Shown here piece by piece: positions 53,862-62,637 of a stretch of 64,000 nucleotides of DNA (its first letter is position 1; each line of letters begins with the position of its first letter). The translations under genes were made by a program, and so were the position numbers. The DNA lies in the NCBI GenBank assembly GCA_036000965.1, contig DASYUT010000180.1:18375-82374 (forward strand), given 5' to 3'. A model generated the notes under the pieces. It did not search any database, was not told the DNA's origin, and worked only from the letters and a program-made list of their open reading frames with translations. The stretch is from Actinomycetes bacterium. Its GTDB lineage: Bacteria; Actinomycetota; CALGFH01.

Positions 53862-55328
53862 ATGAGCATCGAAGCCAACGAACGGAAGGTCGTCGACGCG
53901 GTCACCCCGAAGCTGTACATCGGCGGGCAGTGGCGGGACGCTGCCAAGGGCGGGACGTTCAAGGTCGAGGACCCGTCGACCGGTGAGCCGCTGTGCGAGG
54001 TCGCCGACGCCGGCCCCGAGGACGGCATGGCCGCGCTGGACGCCGCCGCCGCGGCCCAGGCCGACTGGGCCAGCCACCCGCCCAGGGAGCGGGGCGAGAT
54101 CCTGCGCCGGGCGTTCGAGCAGATCAGCGCCCAGAGCGACGAGCTGGCCCTGCTGATGACCCTCGAGATGGGCAAGCCGCTGGCCGAGTCCAAGGCCGAG
54201 GTCGCCTACGCGGCCGAGTTCTTCCGCTGGTTCGCCGAGGAGGCGGTCCGCATCGACGGCCGCTACGCGGCCGCCCCCAACGGCAAGGGCCGGCTGCTGA
54301 CCATGAAGCAGCCGGTCGGCCCCTGCCTGCTGATCACGCCGTGGAACTTCCCGATGGCGATGGGCACCCGCAAGATCGGCCCGGCGGTCGCCGCCGGCTG
54401 CACGATGGTCATGAAGCCGGCCCAGCTGACCCCCCTGTCGATGCTGGCCCTGACCGACATCCTCGAGCAGGCGGGCCTGCCCGCGGGGGTGCTCAACGTC
54501 ATCACCACCACCTCCTCGGGCGCGGTCATGGCGCCGATCATCAAGGACCCGCGGGCGCGCAAGCTGTCGTTCACCGGGTCGACCGAGGTCGGCCGCAAGC
54601 TGATCGCCCAGGCGGCCGACAACGTGCTGCGGGTGTCGATGGAGCTGGGCGGCAACGCGCCGTTCCTGATCTTCGACGACGCCGACCTGGACGCCGCGGT
54701 CGAGGGCGCGCTGATCGCCAAGATGCGCAACGTCGGCGAGGCGTGCACCGCGGCCAACCGCTTCCACGTGGCCGAGCCGGTCGCGGAGGCGTTCTCGGCC
54801 AGGCTGGCCGAGCGCATGAAGGCGCTGAAGGTCGGCCGCGGCACCGAGGACGGCGTGCAGGTCGGCCCGCTGATCGACGGCAAGGCGGTCCAGAAGGTGA
54901 GCGAGCTGGTCGCCGACGCGCTCGACAAGGGGGCCAGGGCCCTGGTCGGAGGCCGCGCCCGCGACGGCCGCGGCTACTTCTACGCCCCGACCGTGCTGTC
55001 GGAGGTGCCCGACGACGCGCGCGTGCTCAAGGAGGAGATCTTCGGCCCGGTCGCCCCGGTGGCCTCGTTCGACTCCGAGGAGGCGGCCATCGCGGCCGCC
55101 AACGACACCGAGTTCGGCCTAGTCGCCTACGTCTACACCCGCGACCTCAAGCGGGCGTTCCGGGTCGTCGAGGGGCTGGAGACCGGGATGGTCGGCCTCA
55201 ACCAGGGCCTGGTCAGCAACCCGGCGGCGCCGTTCGGCGGGGTGAAGCAGTCCGGCTTCGGCCGTGAGGGCGGCAGGGAGGGCATCAACGAGTACCTGGA
55301 GATCAAGTACGTCGCGATGAACCTGTAG
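53862..55328 (+). CDS. gabD: NAD(P)-dependent succinate-semialdehyde dehydrogenase
   Basis: 488 residues of the aldehyde dehydrogenase superfamily. The catalytic Glu is in VSMELGGNAPFLIFDDAD, the catalytic Cys in VGEACTAANRFHV, and the cofactor segment is PWNFPMAMGTRKIGPAVAAG. The C-terminal FGGVKQSGFGREGGREGINE with EYLEIKYVAMNL is typical of GabD-like enzymes, which oxidise succinate semialdehyde to succinate. The start is ATG at 53862 with GGAAGGAG upstream. Lnt follows 30 bp later, functionally unrelated. Confidence 0.92.
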   Translation: MSIEANERKVVDAVTPKLYIGGQWRDAAKGGTFKVEDPSTGEPLCEVADAGPEDGMAALDAAAAAQADWASHPPRERGEILRRAFEQISAQSDELALLMTLEMGKPLAESKAEVAYAAEFFRWFAEEAVRIDGRYAAAPNGKGRLLTMKQPVGPCLLITPWNFPMAMGTRKIGPAVAAGCTMVMKPAQLTPLSMLALTDILEQAGLPAGVLNVITTTSSGAVMAPIIKDPRARKLSFTGSTEVGRKLIAQAADNVLRVSMELGGNAPFLIFDDADLDAAVEGALIAKMRNVGEACTAANRFHVAEPVAEAFSARLAERMKALKVGRGTEDGVQVGPLIDGKAVQKVSELVADALDKGARALVGGRARDGRGYFYAPTVLSEVPDDARVLKEEIFGPVAPVASFDSEEAAIAAANDTEFGLVAYVYTRDLKRAFRVVEGLETGMVGLNQGLVSNPAAPFGGVKQSGFGREGGREGINEYLEIKYVAMNL

Positions 55329-55357
55329 GCGGGTCGGCGAGCCGAAGGCGGCGCGCG

Positions 55358-57379
55358 TTGTCCGGGGCGGCGGGTGGGCGCTCGGGACAGCGCTGGGGCG
55401 CGCGGGCCGAGCGCCGCTGGGGCGGACGCTCCGGACACCGCTGGAGCGTACCGGCCGAGCGCCACTGGGGCGCGCGGGCCGGTGCGGTGCTGCTGGGCGC
55501 CCCGCTCGCGCTCGCCTTCCCGCGACCGTCGCTGTGGTGGCTGGCGTTCGTCGGCCTGGTCCCGCTCCTCACGCTGATCCGCGCCGCTCCGACCGGGCGC
55601 GACGCGGCCGTGCTCGCCTGGCTCGGGGGTGCCGGCTTCTTCGTTGCGGTTGATGCCTTCCTGCTGCCCAAGGTGGGCCCGTTCGCGGTCCCGGCCGCGC
55701 TCCTGCTCGGGACCTGCTGGGCTCCCTGGGGGCTCATCGCCTGGGCCCTGCTGCACCGTGAGCCCTCCGCCGCGCGGGTGCTGGCCGCGCTCGCCGTGGT
55801 GCCCAGCGCGTTCGTGGCCGGCGAGTACGTGCGGGCCTGGCCGGGCCTTGGCGGCCCGTGGGGGCTGCTCGGCGCCAGCCAGTGGAACGACCTCCCGGTG
55901 CTCGCGCTCGCCTCAGTCGGCGGCGTGTGGGCGGTGAGCTTCCTGCTCGCCGCCGTGAACGTCGCCGTCGCCGTCGCGCTCGCACCCCGTGCCAGCCGGC
56001 CCGGGCTCGTGCCGGCGGTCCCGGCCCAAGCTGGACCGGGCAGGCTCAGGGTCCAGCCGGCGGTCCCGACCCGGGCCGGATCGGGCGGGCACGCGCCCGA
56101 TCCGGCGGTCCCGGCGGGGCTGGGCGGGCGCCAACCCGCGCGGATGAGTGCGGCAGAGCCGGGGCCGGCTGGGCGCTGGCCAGGGCGGGTGGGTACGGCA
56201 GGGCTGGGACCGGGGCCGGGTGGGCAAAGGCCGGGGCGGGTCGTCGCGGCCGTTGCCCTGGTCGGACTGGTCGCCGGCACCTTGGGGTACGCGGCGCTGC
56301 GCCCAGCGTCTGCGCCGTCCGGCACCGTGCGCGTGGCCGTGGTCCAGCCTGGGGTCGTCCACCAGGTGGAGCCCCGCTTCCGCGCCAGCGAGGCCGCCAC
56401 CCTGGCCCTCGCACCCACCCGCCCCGACCTGGTCGTCTGGGGCGAGAGCAGCGTGGGCCGGGACCCGGCCACCCACCCGGGGGACCTGGCCCGGCTCACG
56501 GCCGCCGCCCGCGCGACCGGCGCCCGCGTGCTGGTCAACGTCGACGCCGAGCAGGCCACGGGCGCCCCGGGCACACCAGCCCCGGCCGCTACAGCGCCAG
56601 CCCAGTCCGGGTCGTCCGCCCTGCCCAGGGCATCCGCCCTGTCCGGGGCGGGCCAGGGCGGCCGGCGTGCCGCCGGGATCTACAAGACCTCGCTGCTGGT
56701 CGGGCCGAACGGCCCCGAGGGAAGCTACGACAAGATGCGGCTGGTGCCGTTCGGCGAGTACATCCCGCTGCGGCGGCTGTTCGGCTGGGTCACCCGCTTC
56801 ACCGACGCCGCCGCCCTGGACCGGCGGCATGGCAGCCGGCTGGTGGTCCTCGACGCCGGCCCGGTGGCGGTCGGGCCGCTCGTCTGCTTCGAGTCCGCCT
56901 TCCCCGACCTGGCCCGGTCGCTCGCCGGCCAGGGCGCCGACCTGGTCGTGGTGCAGAGCGCGACCACCACCTTCCAGCAGAGCTGGGGTCCCGACCAGCA
57001 CGCCAGCCTGGCCGCCGTGCGCGCGGTGGAGTCCGGGCGCCCGGTCCTGCAGGCCGCGATCAGCGGGGTGTCGGCGGCGTTCGACGCGCGCGGGCGCCGG
57101 CTCGCCTGGCACCCGACCACCTGGCGGGGCGCGGACGTGATCGCCGTGCCCCTCTCCCGCGAGCGCACGCCCTACGTCCGCTTGGGCGACTGGCTGCCGG
57201 CCGGGTCCTGTGTGCTCACGCTGGTCGCCCTGGCCTGGGTGGCCCGGCGGCGCCGCCCTCCGGGCCACCGGGGCGGGCCGGATCAGCCCGACCCGGCCGC
57301 CGACCGGCCCTCACGCCGGGCCTTGGCGCCCTCGCCGGCCTCGCCGAGCGGGGCACCGCCCCGGGCGCCGCTGGCGTAG
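55358..57379 (+). CDS. lnt: Apolipoprotein N-acyltransferase with a low-complexity insert
   Basis: 673 residues, longer than the usual 500-550. The N-terminal membrane part has about six helices; the nitrilase domain carries Glu in VVWGESSVG, Lys in SYDKMRLVPFGEYIP and Cys in PLVCFESAFPD, the E-K-C triad. It adds the third acyl chain to lipoproteins. The excess length is a Pro/Gly/Ala-rich stretch at residues about 205-305 before the nitrilase domain, a shorter one near residue 400 (ATGAPGTPAPAATAPAQSGS), and a repeat-encoded N-terminus (RWGARAERRWGGRSGHRWSV). The first start is TTG at 55358 and is uncertain; later GTG codons are possible. Confidence 0.9.
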   Translation: MSGAAGGRSGQRWGARAERRWGGRSGHRWSVPAERHWGARAGAVLLGAPLALAFPRPSLWWLAFVGLVPLLTLIRAAPTGRDAAVLAWLGGAGFFVAVDAFLLPKVGPFAVPAALLLGTCWAPWGLIAWALLHREPSAARVLAALAVVPSAFVAGEYVRAWPGLGGPWGLLGASQWNDLPVLALASVGGVWAVSFLLAAVNVAVAVALAPRASRPGLVPAVPAQAGPGRLRVQPAVPTRAGSGGHAPDPAVPAGLGGRQPARMSAAEPGPAGRWPGRVGTAGLGPGPGGQRPGRVVAAVALVGLVAGTLGYAALRPASAPSGTVRVAVVQPGVVHQVEPRFRASEAATLALAPTRPDLVVWGESSVGRDPATHPGDLARLTAAARATGARVLVNVDAEQATGAPGTPAPAATAPAQSGSSALPRASALSGAGQGGRRAAGIYKTSLLVGPNGPEGSYDKMRLVPFGEYIPLRRLFGWVTRFTDAAALDRRHGSRLVVLDAGPVAVGPLVCFESAFPDLARSLAGQGADLVVVQSATTTFQQSWGPDQHASLAAVRAVESGRPVLQAAISGVSAAFDARGRRLAWHPTTWRGADVIAVPLSRERTPYVRLGDWLPAGSCVLTLVALAWVARRRRPPGHRGGPDQPDPAADRPSRRALAPSPASPSGAPPRAPLA

Positions 57380-57452
57380 TCGGCCTCGCCGAGGCTGCGC
57401 CGCCCGCCGTCGTCTGGATGCACGGCAGACATGCTTCTCGACCAGGCCTGAC

Positions 57453-57468
57453 CGAGGGGTTACCCTCG
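57453..57468. other. Small hairpin before pfkA
   Basis: CGAGGG-GTTA-CCCTCG, a 6-bp stem 42 bp upstream of the pfkA start. It may be part of the promoter/leader. Confidence 0.4.
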
Positions 57469-57510
57469 TACCCGTCGAGTGCATCGCACGAGCGCACAAG
57501 GGACCTGACG

Positions 57511-58623
57511 ATGGCACCTCCGATTCGACGCATTGGCATCCTCACCAGCGGGGGCGACGCCCCCGGCCTGAACGCTGTGATCCGGGCCGTGGTCAGGACC
57601 GCCCAACTCGAGTACGGCTGGACGGTGGTCGGCATCGAGCACGGCTTCGAAGGCCTGATCGGCAAGCCCAGCGTCCGCAACCTCGACCTCGGGGCGGTCA
57701 GCGGCCTCCTGCCCAGGGGTGGGACGATCCTCGGCTCGACCAACAAGGGCCACTTCGCGCTCATGGAGGTCGACGGCGAGCTCCAGCGCGATCCGCGCCC
57801 CTACAAGGAGCTGGCCAGCAACGTCCGCCGGCTCGGCATCGACGCGCTCGTGGTGATCGGCGGCGAGGGCAGCCAGGGCATCGCGAGTGAGCTGGCCAGG
57901 TACGGGGTGCGGGCCATGGGCGTGCCCAAGACGATCGACAACGACCTCTGGGGCTGCGAGCAGACCTTCGGGTTCGACACCGCGCTCACGGTGGCGACCG
58001 AGGCGATCGACCGGCTGCACACCACCGCCGCCAGCCACGACCGGGTCATGGTGCTCGAGGTGATGGGGCGCGACACCGGCTGGATCGCGCTGCATTCCGG
58101 GCTCGGCGGCGGCGCCGACATCATCCTCATCCCGGAGATCCCGTTCACCGTCGAGGGCATCGCGAGCAAGGTGATGACCCGCGAGTTCCAGGGGTCGAGC
58201 TTCTCGATCGCGGTCTGCGCCGAAGGTGCCGGCGAGGAGGGCGGCAGCCAGATCTACCAGGAGGTCACCGGCACGCTCGGCGGCGTCGGCGCCTACGTCG
58301 CCACCCAGGTCGCCAAGCTGACCGGCAAGGACGCCCGGGTGGTCGTCCTCGGCCACCTGCAGCGCGGCGGTATGCCCACCCCCTATGACCGCATCCTGGC
58401 CACCCGCTTCGGCGCGGCCGCCGTGCACAAGCTCGCTGAGGGCCGCTACGGCGAGGTGGTGGTGATGCAGGGGGGCCAGATCACCACCGTGCCGATGCTC
58501 GAGGTGGCCGGGCGGGTGCGCACGGTCCCCACCGACCACGAGATCATCCATACCGCCCGCGGCCTGGGGATCGCCTTCGGCGACGAGGGCGACGCCGACG
58601 CCGTCCCCGAGTCGCTCCCCTGA
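57511..58623 (+). CDS. pfkA: 6-phosphofructokinase, group III type
   Basis: 370 residues. It phosphorylates fructose 6-phosphate in glycolysis. N-terminal ILTSGGDAPGLNAVIR binds the nucleotide; VVIGGEGSQGIASELA and GVPKTIDNDLWGCEQTFG form the active site; EVMGRDTGWIALHSGL follows. At the two donor-selecting positions it has Gly (GGEG, E. coli residue 104) and Lys (PKTIDND, residue 124), the combination known from ATP-dependent actinomycete enzymes, whereas PPi enzymes carry Asp and Lys. The start is ATG at 57511 after CAAGGGAC. The frame stays open far upstream through Lnt, in a shadow frame. Confidence 0.94.
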   Translation: MAPPIRRIGILTSGGDAPGLNAVIRAVVRTAQLEYGWTVVGIEHGFEGLIGKPSVRNLDLGAVSGLLPRGGTILGSTNKGHFALMEVDGELQRDPRPYKELASNVRRLGIDALVVIGGEGSQGIASELARYGVRAMGVPKTIDNDLWGCEQTFGFDTALTVATEAIDRLHTTAASHDRVMVLEVMGRDTGWIALHSGLGGGADIILIPEIPFTVEGIASKVMTREFQGSSFSIAVCAEGAGEEGGSQIYQEVTGTLGGVGAYVATQVAKLTGKDARVVVLGHLQRGGMPTPYDRILATRFGAAAVHKLAEGRYGEVVVMQGGQITTVPMLEVAGRVRTVPTDHEIIHTARGLGIAFGDEGDADAVPESLP

Positions 58624-58852
58624 GCTCGGCCCCGCTCGGCCCCTTCGACCCCTTTGGTGGTAACCCGGGCGGGCCGTAGGCGTGGAGATCGCCTGTCCGT
58701 CGGCAGATCGCCTGTCGGTCGGCGCTTTGGGAGAGCAGGATTCCGGCTGGGCTGTCGGGGCCGGGTCGCAGGCCCGGAGATCGCCTGTCGGGGCGGGGTG
58801 GTAGCGTCCCCGGCCAGTCGTTCTCGGACCCGAGCCGTCCAGGGGTGCCGCC
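58624..58852. repeat. Intergenic repeats of GAGATCGCCTGTC
   Basis: The core AGATCGCCTGTC appears at about 58684, 58704 and 58777 between pfkA and the recombinase. Spacing is irregular. Confidence 0.6.
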
Positions 58853-59818
58853 GTGCGGGAGCTGGAACCGGCCCGGCCGGGCGAGGCCGAGCCGCTCGCC
58901 GGCCTGCTCGAGCTGGCCGACGTGTACGCGCTGCGGTCCAGGGCGTCCGCGACCCTCAAGGCGTACGCCACCGACTGGCGCCACTTCTCGGACTGGTGCT
59001 CGGCCCGCGGCTTGGCCGCCCTGCCCGCCGAGGTCAAGACGGTGGCGGCCTACCTGGCCGCCCACGGGGGCCGGCTCGCCGTGACCACGCTGCGGCGGCG
59101 GCTGTCGTCGATCTCCCAGATCCACCAGGCGGCCGGGCACCGCAGCCCGACCGCGACCCCCGAGGTTCGACTGGTCTGGCAGGGCGTGGTGCGCACCCAC
59201 GGCCGCCGCCCGGCCAGGCAGGCCGAGCCGGCGGTCACCGACACGCTGCGGGCGATGGTCGCCACCCTGGACGACGGCTTGCTCGGCCGGCGCGACCGGG
59301 CCCTGCTGCTGGTCGGCTTCGCCGGCTTCCTGCGCCGCTCGGAGCTGGTCGCCCTCGATGCCGCGGACGTCGTCGAGGTCCCCGAGGGGCTCGAGCTCCT
59401 GCTGCACCGCTCCAAGACCGACCAGGAGGGCGAGGGCGCGGTGCTGCCGATCCCCTACGGCGCCCACGAGGCGACCTGCCCGGTGCGGGCCTGGAGGGCG
59501 TGGGCCACGGCCGCGGGCATCACCGGCGGCCCCGCGTTCCGCGGGGTCGACCGGCACGGCAACGTGGCCACCACCCGCCTGTCGGACAAGACGGTCGCCC
59601 GCGCGGTCAAGCGCGCCGCCGGGCGGGCCGGTCTGGACACCGCCGCGTTCTCCGGCCACAGCCTGCGGGCCGGGCTGGCGGTGGCCGCGGCCCAGGCCGG
59701 CGTGGCCGAGGAGCTGATCATGGAGCAGGGGCGCTGGAAGTCACCGGCGGTCGCGCGCACCTACATCCGCCGGGGCGAGCTGTGGCGTGAGGTCGCCGCG
59801 GCCAAGGTGGGACTGTGA
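58853..59818 (+). CDS. Tyrosine recombinase/integrase
   Basis: 321 residues. Residues 20-110 form the SAM-like core-binding domain (STLKAYATDWRHFSDWC). The catalytic domain shows Arg in FLRRSELVALD, the HxxR box in SGHSLRAGLAVAAAQAGV and the Tyr nucleophile in ARTYIRRGELW. This is the phage/plasmid integrase style with a long spacing and a GRWKSP segment. The start is GTG at 58853. No excisionase or obvious tRNA attachment site is adjacent; the Fic gene follows after 145 bp on the same strand. Confidence 0.9.
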   Translation: MRELEPARPGEAEPLAGLLELADVYALRSRASATLKAYATDWRHFSDWCSARGLAALPAEVKTVAAYLAAHGGRLAVTTLRRRLSSISQIHQAAGHRSPTATPEVRLVWQGVVRTHGRRPARQAEPAVTDTLRAMVATLDDGLLGRRDRALLLVGFAGFLRRSELVALDAADVVEVPEGLELLLHRSKTDQEGEGAVLPIPYGAHEATCPVRAWRAWATAAGITGGPAFRGVDRHGNVATTRLSDKTVARAVKRAAGRAGLDTAAFSGHSLRAGLAVAAAQAGVAEELIMEQGRWKSPAVARTYIRRGELWREVAAAKVGL

Positions 59819-59963
59819 CTCAGGGCCGGAGGGCAGGCCATGCGCCTCGACGCGTGCGGCGGTGAAGGTGAGCGGAGTTCCCGGCCGGCGGCTGTTCGGG
59901 TCGGGACTCGTCCCGCTGACCACACCACCTCAACTCGCTGCCGCATTGGTTAGACTCCGAGTC

Positions 59964-61463
59964 ATGCCGCGAGTTGTCCATCCTTGGCAAGAGGTCACAC
60001 CGCCGGATCCGGTGAACGGCCCGCTGCGGTCCATGCTCGAGACCGTCGACGAACTCCGGATCGCATGGAAGCGGTCGATCGACCGCGCCTCGTCCGAGGA
60101 GTTCGCCGAGGCTCGGCGTCGCTCACTCCGCCGGCACGCCATCGAGACAGGGATCATCGAGCGGCTCTACGACGTCTCCTGGGGCGTCACCGAGGCGCTC
60201 GTCGCCGAGGGTCTGACCCTCGAAGTCGCCGAGCGCGAGGGCGGTGTGGACCTCGACGCGCTCGCCACCATCAACACACAGTTCGAGGCGCTGGCCGCAT
60301 TGGCCGAAGCCGCCCGGGAAGGCCGCGACCTGACGGTGTTCTTCGTCCGCGAGCTTCACCAGGCGATCACCCGCCACCAGGCGACCTACGAGGCCAGCAA
60401 CGATCTTGGCCAGGTGCTGCAGGTCCCGCTGCGACATGGCGAGTGGAAGACGCAGCCGAACCACGTCGTCCGGCCGGACGGCTCGCTGCTCGAATACGTC
60501 CCCCCCGAGCACGTCCAGCCGGAGATGGAACGGCTCATCAGGCTGTATGAGCAGAACGCCCATGTCCATCCCATCATCCTTGCCGCGTGGCTGCACCATC
60601 GCTTCATCCGCATCCACCCGTTCCAGGACGGGAACGGCCGTGTCGCGCGAGCCCTCGTCCTCCTGGTCCTGCTGCGCCAGGACTACGCGCCGCTGGTGGT
60701 CGACCACCGGCGGCGGGACGAGTACCTGCACGTCCTGGACCTCGCCAACCTCGGCGAATTGGCGCCGCTCGTCAGGCTCTTCGCCGGCTTCGAGATCGTC
60801 GCGCTGCGGAGCGAGCTGACGTTGCCGGCCGTGGCCGCGGCGGCACCCGTGGGCGCGGTCGGTGTCGCGCGGGCCTACGTCGAGCGTCTCCGGGCGCTTC
60901 GCGAGACCGATCTGGCAAGGCTCGCGGCGGACTCGGCTTCCCTGGCGCAGGCAGTCGGCGCGAGGATCTCGTCGCACGTCGAGTCGCTCGGCGCTGAGCT
61001 CGAGCGGACGTTCGCCGAAGTCGACCCCGCAGCGCGGACTCGGGTATACAGCGCCGAGCCACCCGATCCTCGCGCGAAGTGGTGGTTCGCCCAATTGGTT
61101 CGTGCCGCCCGTCAGGTCGACTTCTACACCAACCTCACCGACGGAGCCTGGTGGACGCGCCTCCACCTCTCCGCCCTCGGCCAGACAATGCGCTATGTGG
61201 CAGCGGTGCAGAAGGTCGGGCAGGGCGAGACGGGCGTGCTGGCGATGACGGTGTTCGCGGAGCGGCTGCTACCCAGGGGCGAGAGTAGTGAGGCAGGCGA
61301 CCAGTCGGACGCCATCCCGGAGCAGCTGTTGACGCTCTCCAGCGACGACAGCGTCACCCTCGTGCATACCGACACCGCCGACGAGCGGTGGCAGGAGATC
61401 GCCGACCTGATCGATCGAACGTTGGCCGCCGCGATGGACCAGTTCAGCCGAAAACTGGCCTGA
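59964..61463 (+). CDS. Fic family protein (probable AMPylase)
   Basis: 499 residues from the ATG at 59964. The Fic motif is canonical, IHPFQDGNGRVARALV, with the catalytic His and the phosphate-binding GNGR loop, so AMP transfer to a target protein is expected. Upstream, HAIETGIIERLYDVSWGVTE lies where class II Fic proteins carry the inhibitory Glu helix. The C-terminal 200 residues, after LAPLVRLFAGFEIVALRSEL, have no family I recognise. GC is slightly lower than the surroundings. The frame is open upstream to 59787 without protein-like sequence. The recombinase gene just upstream suggests acquisition. Confidence 0.88.
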   Translation: MPRVVHPWQEVTPPDPVNGPLRSMLETVDELRIAWKRSIDRASSEEFAEARRRSLRRHAIETGIIERLYDVSWGVTEALVAEGLTLEVAEREGGVDLDALATINTQFEALAALAEAAREGRDLTVFFVRELHQAITRHQATYEASNDLGQVLQVPLRHGEWKTQPNHVVRPDGSLLEYVPPEHVQPEMERLIRLYEQNAHVHPIILAAWLHHRFIRIHPFQDGNGRVARALVLLVLLRQDYAPLVVDHRRRDEYLHVLDLANLGELAPLVRLFAGFEIVALRSELTLPAVAAAAPVGAVGVARAYVERLRALRETDLARLAADSASLAQAVGARISSHVESLGAELERTFAEVDPAARTRVYSAEPPDPRAKWWFAQLVRAARQVDFYTNLTDGAWWTRLHLSALGQTMRYVAAVQKVGQGETGVLAMTVFAERLLPRGESSEAGDQSDAIPEQLLTLSSDDSVTLVHTDTADERWQEIADLIDRTLAAAMDQFSRKLA

Positions 61464-61833
61464 CGTCTCGCGGCGCACGCCACGGCTGCAAGTTCTTCCT
61501 CCAATGCGGCGCCCTGGCATCGGCGGCTGCTCGCCAACCACCCGTCGCCGGTCAGGCGGCAGGCCGTTCTCAAGCCGCCGGAGCTGGCCGCCGGCGTCAC
61601 CTTCCTAGACGGCTTCACCATCCTAGACGGCTTCACCATCCTGGTGCCCGGCTCGAACCGGATAGCTAGCCTTCACATGCCGACTCGACTTTCGCACTTT
61701 CGCGTTTGGGATGGCCTGCTGAGTTGACCGGCTTGCCTGGCCGAGCCGAAGCAAGGGGAGCATCGGCGGCTCATCCGACCAAGGAGTCACCGCCGATGCC
61801 CGCCGAGCCTACCGCGCTTGCTCGCCGAGCTGC
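61464..61833. other. Intergenic region with an 18-bp repeat and an IS-end remnant
   Basis: Two 18-bp units TCCTAGACGGCTTCACCA lie at 61603 and 61621. From about 61690 to 61803 the sequence is related to that at 63630-63763, which leads into a transposase start, for example AGCATCGGCGGCTCATCCG here against AGCATCGACGGCTCCATCCG there, and CCGCCGATGCCC in both. Confidence 0.65.
61690..61803 (+). mobile_element. IS701-type left-end remnant, copy A
   Basis: Related to copy B (63630-63763) over roughly 110 bp. After the shared CGCCGATGCCC the copies diverge: copy A reads MPAEPTALARRAA and stops at 61835, so no transposase remains. Confidence 0.55.
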
Positions 61834-62637
61834 TTAGCGGGTGAGGTCGCGCCGGGTGAACCATGCGACCGCCCAGAGCAGGGCGACCGCCGCGACCGCC
61901 GCCAGGATCAGCAGATCGCCGCCTGACGCCTTGCCGGCGAGCAGGTCCGTGGGCTGGAAGTAGTGGAACGGCGAGGCGTAGCGCAGGCCGCTGATGCCGT
62001 CGATGAGCAACGCGATGAAGTTCATGAAGAACCACGCGACCACGATGCCGACGGTGACGCCGATCGCCCGGCCGCGCAGGCTCGACCGGGCCGAGACGAG
62101 CATCCCGACCATGGCGACGCCCACAAACAGCAGCCACGAGCCGGTGAAGGCGCGCAGGACCGACCCGACCGACAGCGCCCGGACCCCGCCGATGGTCTGC
62201 CTGGCCAGCAGCACGCCGGCGAGACCTCCCGCCTCGGCGGCGGTCACGGCCACGATCGAGGCGAGCGCCTTGGCGAGCAGGAACGGCACGCGGCCGACGG
62301 GCCGGACAAGCACCAGGTCGATGGTGCCCCGCTCGACCTCCGTGGCCACCGACCCGGCGGCGACCAGCAGCGCCGATGAGGTCAGCAGGGAGAGCGTGAC
62401 CGGGTGGGTCATGCCGGTGGCGAGCCACCCGGCGGCGTGGAAGAAGTCGGCCGAGCCGCCAAGGAACGCCGTCATGGCCTTGGGCGGCGACTGGAAGAAG
62501 GGGAGGTTCGGCGCCTGCTTGGTGAACGACGACGAGGCGAGCAGCACCAGGTAGAAGAACGCGCCGGCGCCGAGCGCGAGCACGCCCAGTGGGCGGCGCA
62601 CCTGCCGCAGCGTGTGGCGGAGCACGGTCGTGCTCAT
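61834..62637 (-). CDS. ABC-2 type transporter permease
   Basis: 267 residues with six membrane segments, including LGVLALGAGAFFYLVLLASS, LSLLTSSALLVAAGSVATEV and GVTVGIVVAWFFMNFIALLI. The cytoplasmic motif EVERGTIDLVLVRPVGRVPF is typical of ABC-2 exporters. With the ATPase encoded upstream it should form an exporter for an unknown substrate, possibly drugs or lipids. The start is ATG at 62637, overlapping the ATPase stop by four bases. Confidence 0.88.
   Translation of the reverse strand: MSTTVLRHTLRQVRRPLGVLALGAGAFFYLVLLASSSFTKQAPNLPFFQSPPKAMTAFLGGSADFFHAAGWLATGMTHPVTLSLLTSSALLVAAGSVATEVERGTIDLVLVRPVGRVPFLLAKALASIVAVTAAEAGGLAGVLLARQTIGGVRALSVGSVLRAFTGSWLLFVGVAMVGMLVSARSSLRGRAIGVTVGIVVAWFFMNFIALLIDGISGLRYASPFHYFQPTDLLAGKASGGDLLILAAVAAVALLWAVAWFTRRDLTR

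Noticed and set aside
51154..61463. A defence island made of the AlkZ-like gene, recombinase and Fic protein
   Set aside because: They are separated by ordinary metabolic genes (gabD, lnt, pfkA), and no recognised defence genes are present.
61640..61665. GGTTCGAGCC-type motif on the minus strand resembling a tRNA T arm
   Set aside because: The stem is only four pairs with a six-base loop, and no acceptor, D or anticodon arms can be placed around it.
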